Positions 1 through 5,511 of a stretch of DNA of 7,072 bases are shown piece after piece. A model generated the notes under the pieces. That model did no database searches, had not been told where the DNA came from, and worked only from the letters and a program-made list of their open reading frames with translations. The stretch covers positions 1 through 7,072 of the forward strand of contig CAZXCQ010000313.1 of the NCBI GenBank assembly GCA_964639275.1, given 5' to 3'. Made by a program: the position numbers and the translations under genes. Position 1 is the stretch's first letter. Every line of letters starts with the position of its first letter. The stretch is from CAZXCQ01 sp964639275 (GTDB lineage Bacteria; Desulfobacterota; DSM-4660; Desulfatiglandales; Desulfatiglandaceae).

Positions 1-110
1 TCGAATAACACATTGCCATTTTCTGGATCAAAACTTTTGAGACGCGGCACTAGAATGGCGGGATGGATAAGGCGAGCAGGGGAAGCACGTGCAATACGCC
101 AACCCTTATT

Positions 111-731
111 TTACCGGCGAGCCTTGCGCGACTTATGGTTGAGCCTTGGCATTTCAATAAGATCCTTTACCCTGCAATACATGGAGCCGGCCAACCTTCC
201 CAGGACATTCATTCTTGAAAAATCGATCCGATATTCAGAAACGAGATCATCTCTGATGTGATATTTGACAATTTCGCCGATTATAAATCTGTGTCTTGAG
301 GCCCCTACGATCAGTATCCTCAGGAGACTACACTCCAGGTTAATGGGGGACTCGGCAATTCTCGGCGACTTGACTTTATCACTCTTCAACGCGGTTAGGC
401 CGGCTTCCCCTATCTCATCAACCCCACCGGGAAAATCGATGGCCGTAATATTCATTTTTTGAGCCAGAGCTTCATCGACGATATTGACTACAAAATCCCG
501 TGAATACTCGATGTTTTTTAGCGTATCTTTCTTTCTCCCCTTCCTTAATCCAATAGAGAAACCAATTATAGGCGGGTTGGTTGAAATACCCGTAAAAAAA
601 CTGAACGGCGCGGCGTTTGCAACACCATCCTTACCCATGGTAGAGACCCAGGCAATCGGCCTGGGGACAACGATTCCTGATAATAGTTTATAGGATTCTG
701 TTTCACTCAGCATGTCAGGTTCTATTTGCAT
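111..731 (-). CDS. Flavin reductase family protein (FMN-binding split barrel)
   Basis: A 206-residue protein of the flavin-reductase-like (DIM6/NTAB) family, which binds FMN in a split beta-barrel and usually reduces flavin with NAD(P)H or acts as a small flavoprotein electron carrier; a cytosolic location is likely because no signal or membrane segment is seen. Visible family landmarks are PRPIAWVST at residues 23-31, the N-A-APFSFF stretch at 39-46, a PP..GFS strand at 53-59, KDTLKNI at 68-74 followed by DFVVNIV at 79-85, ESP..LEC at 127-134, and the terminal LGRLAG..Y at 177-185. The length is normal for the family. The ATG at 729-731 is chosen because TGAGGAGGA (742-750, minus strand) lies 10 bases before it. 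Upstream on the same strand, 36 bases away, is the tail of a broken TRAP permease gene, so the two were probably one operon. The coding region is AT-richer than the right half of the window. The precise substrate or partner is unknown. Confidence 0.9.
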   Translation of the reverse strand: MQIEPDMLSETESYKLLSGIVVPRPIAWVSTMGKDGVANAAPFSFFTGISTNPPIIGFSIGLRKGRKKDTLKNIEYSRDFVVNIVDEALAQKMNITAIDFPGGVDEIGEAGLTALKSDKVKSPRIAESPINLECSLLRILIVGASRHRFIIGEIVKYHIRDDLVSEYRIDFSRMNVLGRLAGSMYCRVKDLIEMPRLNHKSRKARR

Positions 732-741
732 GGGGTCCTTT

Positions 742-750
742 TCCTCCTCA
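742..750 (-). promoter_or_regulatory. Shine-Dalgarno site of the flavin reductase gene
   Basis: On the minus strand this reads TGAGGAGGA, a strong ribosome-binding site ending 10 bases before the ATG at 729-731. It fixes the start of the flavin reductase gene and shows that this gene is still equipped for translation although the gene upstream is truncated. Confidence 0.75.
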
Positions 751-767
751 AAATGATCTTTGGCCTT

Positions 768-977
768 TTATCTCATGGTGCTCGGGAGCCACATACTAAG
801 CACAGGGAACACAAAAAGCAAGGCCAGGATTAGGGTGTCCATAAGCAAAAAGGGGGCGATGTCCTTAAAGATGTCCTCTACGTCAGGACTGGCTCCCCAG
901 TTTCTTGGGCCAATTGACAGAGGAAAGGGTGGGAAATAGTCTTTCACCCTTAGGCTTGACATGGAAACGAATTCTTC
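768..977 (-). pseudogene. Truncated relic of a TRAP large permease (DctM C-terminus)
   Basis: The frame is open from 977 down to a TAA at 768-770, with an in-frame stop at 978-980. An internal ATG (960-962) would give 64 residues. From PPF (residues 11-13 after that ATG) to the end it aligns gaplessly with the last part of the complete dctM in this window. Both have exactly 24 residues between the PP pair and a PFL motif, then 20 residues to a shared MWL ending. Shared features include IAPFLLMDT against ILPFLAVLL and the final hydrophobic helix with P-x-L-x-MWL. In intact DctM proteins PP-F/M-G marks the last conserved loop before the final helix. About 370 N-terminal residues are missing and none could be found in the other minus-strand frames of 963-1055. 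No good ribosome-binding site precedes the ATG. Identity to the local dctM is low, so this is a remnant of a different TRAP system and not a recent copy. It probably makes no working product. Confidence 0.7.
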
Positions 978-1055
978 TTAGTGTCTTTTCTATAGATTCA
1001 TTTTGGTTACCCGCAAAGGACTCCGGCCGCAGGCCCGGTCTGTGAGAGATGCCCT

Positions 1056-2522
1056 ATGTCAAAAAAAAGACTGTTTAAAATCGCCACCTGCTTTTTGCTC
1101 CTGGGTCTTTTCTTGTCACTGGTTTCATGTGCCACCAACCCTGTAACCGGCACAACCGAGCTGATGCTCCTTAGCGAACCCCAGGAAATTGAACTGGGCC
1201 GCCAAACAGATTCCCAAATAGTCAAGGACTATGGGATTTATAAGGACCCCAAACTTACGGCCTACATGAGTGATATTGGCCGGCGATTGGCCAGGCTATC
1301 CCATCGGCCCGGTCTGGCTTATCACTTCAAGATCCTGGACTCCTCTGTGGTAAATGCCTTTGCTGTGCCCGGCGGATATGTCTACTTTACACGGGGTATC
1401 CTGGGCTATCTGAACACCGAGGCCGAACTGGCGGGTGTCATGGGGCACGAGATCGGCCACATCACGGCTCGTCATTCTGCCCAGCAGTATAGCAAGGCCC
1501 AACTTGCCCAGATCGGGCTGGGGGCGGGGATGATCCTATCCGAGACATTCCGAAGCCTTTCGGACCTTATCCAATTTGGTGTGGGGATGCTGTTTCTCAG
1601 CTTTAGCCGGGACAATGAGCGACAGGCAGATGATCTGGCCGTGGAGTACTCTACCAGGGCCGGATATGACGCCACTCATATGGCCAATTTCTTTCAAACA
1701 CTCGAACGGATGCATCCCACAACGGATCGAACCGGTTTGCCCGAATGGTTTTCCACCCACCCAAACCCGGTGGATCGGATAGGGGCCATCCAGCGAAAGG
1801 CCAGGCAATGGCAGCACGACCTCGGTCTCAAGCATCTTAAAGAAAACCGCGATCCGTATCTGAGGCATATCAACGGTCTGGTCTTTGGAGAAAACCCGCT
1901 TGAGGGCTTTGTTGAGCACAATATCTTTTACCACCCCATCCTTCGTTTCGAGTTCCCTGTCCCTTCAGGCTGGAAGCTGCTCAACACCCGTTCCGTGGTC
2001 AGGATGACGAGCCCGGGTGAAAAGGCGGTCATCATTTTTGCCCTTTCATCGCATGGGTCTTATGAGAAGGCGGCAAGGGCATTTTTGCAGCAGAGCGGGG
2101 CCGAGGTTTTTGAGTCCGGCAGAATCCAGGTAAACGGCCTTCCCGCCATCTGGACAACAGGGAGGCTCAGGACGCGGCAGGGGGTCCTGGGGATGATGAC
2201 ATATTTTATCCAAAAAGACGGCGAGGTCTGCGTCTTTTACGGCCTTTGCGGGGTGAGCCAATTCAAAGGGTATGTCCCCACCTTTGAGAGCACCATGAGG
2301 GGGTTTGGGAGACTTACAGACCCCAGGAGACTCAATGTCAAACCTGACCGTATCCGGGTCGTCCCGGCACCCCATGACGGGTTCATGAGGCAGATCCTTG
2401 AAGAACTTGGCACCCCGGGGACCAAACTCGCCCAATGGGCAATCATGAATGGGATGACCCTGGAGCAACCGGTCCAGGCCGGAAAGCTGATCAAAATAGT
2501 GGAGAAAGGGCGTCTTCGCTAG
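1056..2522 (+). CDS. M48 family zinc metalloprotease, lipoprotein (BepA/LoiP-like)
   Basis: A 488-residue M48 peptidase, probably acting in the periplasm on envelope proteins as BepA/YfgC and LoiP do in outer-membrane quality control. Residues 1-25 form a lipoprotein signal: a basic start (KKRLFK), a hydrophobic core and a lipobox LVSC with Cys25 as the predicted lipidated residue. Residues 26-40 (ATNPVTGTTELMLLS) are typical of this lipoprotein subfamily. The catalytic HEIGH is at 131-135. The third zinc ligand is probably Glu188 in NERQAD (187-192), and a THP motif at 234-236 matches the position of the regulatory histidine known in BepA. Residues ~435-484 look like a degenerate LysM-like fold (PHDGF...LA..AIMNGM...V.AGKLIKIV). 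The segment between ~290 and 425 is not recognised. The start has only a weak GAGAG site (1044-1048), but the signal peptide begins correctly there. It is probably transcribed alone, since it lies divergent from the TRAP relic and 172 bases before the next gene. Confidence 0.93.
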   Translation: MSKKRLFKIATCFLLLGLFLSLVSCATNPVTGTTELMLLSEPQEIELGRQTDSQIVKDYGIYKDPKLTAYMSDIGRRLARLSHRPGLAYHFKILDSSVVNAFAVPGGYVYFTRGILGYLNTEAELAGVMGHEIGHITARHSAQQYSKAQLAQIGLGAGMILSETFRSLSDLIQFGVGMLFLSFSRDNERQADDLAVEYSTRAGYDATHMANFFQTLERMHPTTDRTGLPEWFSTHPNPVDRIGAIQRKARQWQHDLGLKHLKENRDPYLRHINGLVFGENPLEGFVEHNIFYHPILRFEFPVPSGWKLLNTRSVVRMTSPGEKAVIIFALSSHGSYEKAARAFLQQSGAEVFESGRIQVNGLPAIWTTGRLRTRQGVLGMMTYFIQKDGEVCVFYGLCGVSQFKGYVPTFESTMRGFGRLTDPRRLNVKPDRIRVVPAPHDGFMRQILEELGTPGTKLAQWAIMNGMTLEQPVQAGKLIKIVEKGRLR

Positions 2523-2533
2523 ACAATACTTCG

Positions 2534-2551
2534 GGGGTTAACAAGAAACGA
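2534..2551 (+). repeat. 18-base direct repeat, copy 1
   Basis: GGGGTTAACAAGAAACGA, identical to copy 2 at 2647-2664, with a start-to-start distance of 113 bases. It lies 12 bases after the protease stop codon and contains the palindrome GTTAAC. Similarity continues weakly to the left (AATACTTCG against AATACG). Possible roles are a regulator-binding site or the footprint of a local duplication; neither can be decided from the window. Confidence 0.75.
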
Positions 2552-2646
2552 TGTAACACTTTGGCCTTTTGAAACCCGGGGGATGGGGATTCCCAACTTC
2601 CATTCCCCTGTCCAGGTGCCAATTTTGAAAAAGGCTAAATTAATAC

Positions 2647-2664
2647 GGGGTTAACAAGAAACGA
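2647..2664 (+). repeat. 18-base direct repeat, copy 2
   Basis: Exact second copy of GGGGTTAACAAGAAACGA. It ends 30 bases before the start codon of the cNMP-fold gene and 15 bases before its ribosome-binding site. That position would suit an operator or a promoter-proximal element. No convincing -35/-10 pair was found between the two copies. The 95 bases between them hold no ORF with a ribosome-binding site. Confidence 0.75.
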
Positions 2665-2679
2665 CAATATCGAGGATTT

Positions 2680-2688
2680 GGAGGAGGA
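2680..2688 (+). promoter_or_regulatory. Shine-Dalgarno site that decides the start of the cNMP-fold gene
   Basis: GGAGGAGGA, six bases before the ATG at 2695. It is far stronger than anything before the internal ATG at 2794-2796, where AGAGG sits only two bases away. This supports the longer product, which includes the hydrophobic N-terminal segment. Confidence 0.8.
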
Positions 2689-2694
2689 CACAAA

Positions 2695-3198
2695 ATGGCG
2701 CGCGGTTTTTTGGTATTGATGTGTCTCTGTTTTTTTGGAATTTTTCTCGCAGTCCCCGGGGGCTTGCAGGGCCAGCAGTTAGTGACAGAGGTCATGACAG
2801 GAGCACTCCGCTCCATGCCCCTCTTTGAAGGACTATCAGATCACGAAATCGAGGAGATAGAAAAGGTGTCCACGCTAAAGGAATATCCGGCTGGTACGAA
2901 ACTCATCGGAAAAGGAGAGAGGCTGGATCGATTGTACCTCATCTTGACAGGCAGGGGGGCGGTGCGTCTGAAGGATCGGACCATACCCTTTGGCAGGAAC
3001 TTTCTCCTGGGTGAGATGGAGTTTGTAGACCCCGTCCCTGCGGTGGCCGATGTATTTCTGGTATCAGAGTGCAGACTGGTGGAGATCGAATACAAACCCC
3101 TTGACAGGCTCCTGCGGTCCAGGCCCCAGATGGGTCTCGCCGTCATGAAAAATCTCGCGCGCATACTGAGCCGCAAGATTCAGGGGATGAGTCAATAA
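2695..3198 (+). CDS. Exported or membrane-anchored cyclic-nucleotide-binding-fold protein
   Basis: A 167-residue protein made of an N-terminal hydrophobic stretch (residues ~5-20, after MARG) and one cNMP-binding-like beta-roll (~37-165). Family landmarks are the entry MPLFEGLSDHEIEEI at 41-55, the YPAGTKLIGKGE strand at 64-75, LYLILTGRGAVRL at 80-92, GEMEFVD at 106-112 and a closing helix with ARILSRKI at 155-162. No DNA-binding or enzyme domain follows, so this is a sensor or adaptor module and not a CRP-type regulator. In canonical cAMP-binding sites GE(M/L)...PR(S/T)A holds the phosphate through the Arg. Here the matching stretch is PVPAVAD (113-119), with Ala116 at the Arg position, so ordinary cNMP binding is doubtful. 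The strong ribosome-binding site at 2680-2688 favours this start over an internal ATG at 2794. The N-terminus may be a signal peptide or an uncleaved anchor; either puts the beta-roll outside the cytosol. The stop overlaps the next start as TAATG. Confidence 0.85.
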   Translation: MARGFLVLMCLCFFGIFLAVPGGLQGQQLVTEVMTGALRSMPLFEGLSDHEIEEIEKVSTLKEYPAGTKLIGKGERLDRLYLILTGRGAVRLKDRTIPFGRNFLLGEMEFVDPVPAVADVFLVSECRLVEIEYKPLDRLLRSRPQMGLAVMKNLARILSRKIQGMSQ

Positions 3199-3821
3199 TG
3201 CAAGACCAGAGCGGTTCTATGGGAAGACCCAATATGCCCGAACCCACCATATGCGACCTCAGTCTCTCGGAATTTCTCATCCGTATGGAGGAGTTTCATG
3301 GAGACCGCTCTCCCGGCATCCTGGTTGGCGGGATGATGGTCGATCTCGTCCTCCGCCATTTGGCCCCCACTCCCTACCTCAACTTTGTGACCGAAACGGT
3401 AGTCTGCCTCCCCGACGCAGTACAGCTTCTCACCCCGTGCACCGTCGGGAACGGTTTTCTCCAGGTCCTTGACTGGGGGAAATTTGCCCTGACCGGTTAT
3501 GACCGCATCACCCTGTCAGGTGTCAGGGCATGGATAGACCCCAGGGCACTGGCCGGCTATCCATTAATCCACCAATGGTTTGAAAGGAAATCCCGAACCA
3601 CCCCGAAGCCCTCCTTTGATGAGTTGGCCCCGGAGATCCTGGCCGCAGGCCAGGCTCTCCTCGGCCACAGCCCGGTGCGGGTGCAACGGGCGCTCAAGGA
3701 CCCGGATCGGGTCCCCACACAACCCTGCCCCCGGTGCGGTGAATCCTACCCGGTGCGTCTCGGTCCTGCGTGTCCGGCCTGCAGTGGTCAGGCATACTAC
3801 ACCGCGCATTCGGCCGGCTGA
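3198..3821 (+). CDS. FmdE-like protein with C-terminal zinc ribbon
   Basis: A 207-residue protein of the FmdE family, named after subunit E of molybdenum formylmethanofuran dehydrogenase but common as a stand-alone protein in anaerobes, where its role is mostly unknown. The core is clear: FHGDRSPG (33-40) with His34, then a helix, then VVCLPDAVQLLTPCTVGNG (68-86) with Cys70 and Cys81, followed by DWGKFALT (92-99). The His and Cys residues resemble the conserved metal-site residues of the family. The C-terminus has CPRC (177-180) and CPAC (192-195), a CxxC-x11-CxxC zinc ribbon also found in many FmdE homologues. No signal or membrane segment is seen, so it is probably cytosolic. The ATG at 3198 shares a base with the stop of the preceding cNMP-fold gene; AGGGGA at 3182-3187 can serve as ribosome-binding site. 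This implies coupled translation. No other formylmethanofuran dehydrogenase gene lies in the window. Confidence 0.88.
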   Translation: MQDQSGSMGRPNMPEPTICDLSLSEFLIRMEEFHGDRSPGILVGGMMVDLVLRHLAPTPYLNFVTETVVCLPDAVQLLTPCTVGNGFLQVLDWGKFALTGYDRITLSGVRAWIDPRALAGYPLIHQWFERKSRTTPKPSFDELAPEILAAGQALLGHSPVRVQRALKDPDRVPTQPCPRCGESYPVRLGPACPACSGQAYYTAHSAG

Positions 3822-3860
3822 GGTCTCCCCTCATAAATGATGGGTCGTAACGAGTGTATC

Positions 3861-3889
3861 TTGACACACCTCACGGTCTTCTCTAATAT
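3861..3889 (+). promoter_or_regulatory. Predicted sigma70-type promoter of the TRAP operon
   Basis: A perfect -35 box TTGACA (3861-3866) and a -10-like TAATAT (3884-3889, 4 of 6 matches to consensus) are separated by the ideal 17 bases. Transcription would start near 3896, leaving a leader of roughly 57 bases before dctP. The position, about 40 bases after the FmdE-like gene and before the first TRAP gene, suggests the transporter has its own promoter. No operator symmetry was noticed around it. Confidence 0.65.
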
Positions 3890-3952
3890 CCTTTTTCCAA
3901 CGAGAAAAATCCTACCCATTACAGGGATATGATGCTCAAGGGAGACAGAAAT

Positions 3953-4930
3953 ATGAAACACCTACCCTTTGTACTGGCCCTTTTTCTTACTTTGGCCCTC
4001 GCCCCGGCCACCTCGCGGGCGCTCAAGGTCAACCTGGGTGTCGTCACCAAGCCGGGTTCTGCCCAGAATATTGCCGCGGAGAAGTTCAAGGAGATCATTG
4101 AAAGGCGCTCCGGAGACAGGATAGAGGTCAAGATCCACCACTCTGGCAGCCTGGGAAACGAGACCGAGATACTCCAGCAGATCCAGATGAATTCGATCCA
4201 GATGGGAATCATCACCGTGGGCCCCTTTGATACCTTTGACCCCATCGTCCGGGTGATCGGTTATCCCTTTATGTTTTCCAGCTACGAGCAGGTTGACAGG
4301 ATAATGGACGGCCCACTTGGAAAAGAGATCCTCGTTGATCTGGAGAGGGTCGGCTTTAAGGGGCTTGCCTTCTCTGAAAACGGGTTTCGCAACCTCACAA
4401 ACAACAGACGTCCTGTCCACAGGGCCTCGGATGTGAAGGGACTCAAGATTCGTGTGATGCAGTCTGCTCTCCACAAGGCCATATGGCGCGCCCTGGGCGC
4501 CAACCCCACTCCCATGCCGTGGCCCATCTACACCGAGTTGGAACAGGGGGTCATCGACGGGCAGGAGAATCCCCTGTGGGTCATTGAGGTCTATAGACTC
4601 TATGAGATACAAAAGTATATGACCCTGACCCGGCATGTCTACTCGGGCCACATCGACGTGGCATCACTCAAATGGTGGAAGACCCTGGACCCGGAGACCC
4701 AAAACATGATCCAAAAGGCCATGGTCGAGGCAGCCATATATCAGCGTCAGGTCAACAGGGAGAACAATGCCCAGCGGCTTGTCTTTCTCAAACAAAAAGG
4801 GATGCAGATAGACGGGACCCCTGAGATCGCCTCTTTTAGGGCCAAGGTGGCCGATCTCAAGGACATGGCCCTCTTCAAAGACCCCAAGGTCCAATCCCTC
4901 CTCAAGAAATTCATGGAGGCGGTCAAGTGA
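3953..4930 (+). CDS. dctP: TRAP transporter solute-binding protein DctP
   Basis: The periplasmic receptor of a tripartite ATP-independent transporter; it captures the substrate (usually a carboxylate) and hands it to the DctQ/DctM membrane complex. With the start at 3953 the protein has 325 residues. It opens with a signal peptide (MKHLPFVLALFLTLALAP), with likely cleavage after SRA at 21-23. DctP-family features follow: a GS..N.AAEKF.E.IE region (35-50), GSLGNETEILQQIQ (65-78), ENGFRNLTN (142-150), GLKIRVMQS (163-171) with Arg167 at the position that normally forms a salt bridge with the substrate carboxylate, then ALGANPTPMPW (180-190) and EQGVIDGQENP (197-207). ATG 3953 is preferred over ATGs at 3929/3932 because AAGGGAGA (3938-3945) lies at proper spacing before it and the signal peptide then begins normally. 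The carboxylate arginine argues for an organic acid; which one is not decidable. Confidence 0.93.
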   Translation: MKHLPFVLALFLTLALAPATSRALKVNLGVVTKPGSAQNIAAEKFKEIIERRSGDRIEVKIHHSGSLGNETEILQQIQMNSIQMGIITVGPFDTFDPIVRVIGYPFMFSSYEQVDRIMDGPLGKEILVDLERVGFKGLAFSENGFRNLTNNRRPVHRASDVKGLKIRVMQSALHKAIWRALGANPTPMPWPIYTELEQGVIDGQENPLWVIEVYRLYEIQKYMTLTRHVYSGHIDVASLKWWKTLDPETQNMIQKAMVEAAIYQRQVNRENNAQRLVFLKQKGMQIDGTPEIASFRAKVADLKDMALFKDPKVQSLLKKFMEAVK

Positions 4931-4954
4931 GGCATCCGCCGCCTGGTTGATGCC
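4931..4954 (+). promoter_or_regulatory. Intercistronic stem-loop after dctP
   Basis: GGCATC (4931-4936) and GATGCC (4949-4954) form a perfect 6-bp inverted repeat with a 12-base loop, starting immediately after the dctP stop codon. No T-run follows, so it is not a typical intrinsic terminator. Its position suits an element that protects the dctP end of the message or lowers read-through into dctQM, giving receptor in excess over permease as TRAP systems need. This function is inferred from position only. Confidence 0.4.
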
Positions 4955-5025
4955 GTGGGAGTCCTTGCTCAAAAAGGGGCTCATATCCTGTCTGAGACCT
5001 TCATCTCTTAGATGGTGCGCAGTTG

Positions 5026-5511
5026 ATGGTCGCCCTGGAAAAGCTGAGCCTGAGGCTCAACCGTCTGGTGGAAAGATCCCTTTTTGTCCTGGGCTTTTCC
5101 ATGGCCGCCATTGTGGCGGTACAGGTCTTCTGCCGTTATGTACTCAACCATTCCATTTTCTGGTCCGAGGAGCTGGCACGCTATCTCCTTGTCTGGCTGA
5201 CCTTTCTCGGGGCCACTGTTGCCTATCGCCGCCGCGTCCATGCCACCGTGGACGTGATCTACAGGCGTTTGCCCCATCAGGGAAGGCTCGCCTCGGCCAT
5301 CCTGGTCCACCTCTGCTCCCTTTCTTTTTTTGGCGTCATGATCATCTACGGGTGGCAGTTCGCCCACTTTGTCAGGCTTCAGATATCCCCGGCCCTTTAT
5401 CTCCCCAAATGGATCCCCCATGCCGTTCTTCCCCTGAGCGGATTGATCCTCTTTATCCACGCCCTGGCATTCTTGAAAAAGGACCTGGAGGGATTCCGCC
5501 ATGACCGGTGA
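5026..5511 (+). CDS. dctQ: TRAP transporter small permease DctQ
   Basis: The small inner-membrane subunit of the TRAP system, which supports assembly of the large permease and contact with the loaded receptor. It has 161 residues, normal for DctQ, with four predicted membrane helices at about 18-36, 50-67, 88-109 and 132-150. The family signature is plain: VFCRYVLNHSIFWSEELARY (34-53), including the RY and WSEE motifs, followed by WLTFLGATVAYRRRVHATVD (57-76). It starts 95 bases after dctP. ATG 5026 is used; a TTG directly before it (5023) would add one residue, and neither has a strong ribosome-binding site, so translation may depend on passage from dctP or be deliberately weak. Its last 11 bases overlap dctM. 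Confidence 0.92.
   Translation: MVALEKLSLRLNRLVERSLFVLGFSMAAIVAVQVFCRYVLNHSIFWSEELARYLLVWLTFLGATVAYRRRVHATVDVIYRRLPHQGRLASAILVHLCSLSFFGVMIIYGWQFAHFVRLQISPALYLPKWIPHAVLPLSGLILFIHALAFLKKDLEGFRHDR
5487..5493 (+). promoter_or_regulatory. Shine-Dalgarno site of dctM inside dctQ
   Basis: GGAGGGA lies seven bases before the ATG at 5501, within the last codons of dctQ. With the 11-base gene overlap it indicates coupled but well-initiated translation of the large permease. Confidence 0.7.

Noticed and set aside
85..92. GCACGTGC perfect 8-base palindrome
   Set aside because: Short enough to occur by chance, lies beyond the flavin reductase stop and has no second copy noticed nearby.
13..261. 82-codon plus-strand frame at the left edge
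   Set aside because: It is mostly antisense to the flavin reductase gene, has no ribosome-binding site and no recognisable features.
956..984. TTGACA (956-961) with TAGTGT (979-984) as a promoter for the M48 gene
   Set aside because: The -35 box is perfect and the spacing is 17, but the -10 matches only 3 of 6 bases and the -35 lies within the permease relic; too weak to list as a feature.
2574..2609. G-rich and C-rich runs (CCCGGGGG ... TTCCCC) as a terminator after the M48 gene
   Set aside because: Pairing beyond five bases breaks at mismatches and there is no T-run; I could not build a convincing stem.
3819..3833. TGAGG/CCTCA hairpin after the FmdE-like gene as a terminator
   Set aside because: The stem is only 5 bp and no T-run follows.
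3962..4651. A 229-codon minus-strand frame opposite dctP
   Set aside because: It lies wholly inside a strongly supported receptor gene and has no family features or ribosome-binding site of note.
4947..5504. A 185-codon plus-strand frame overlapping dctQ
   Set aside because: It runs in a different frame from dctQ, which has the full DctQ signature; the alternative translation is rich in Pro, Arg and Cys and looks random.
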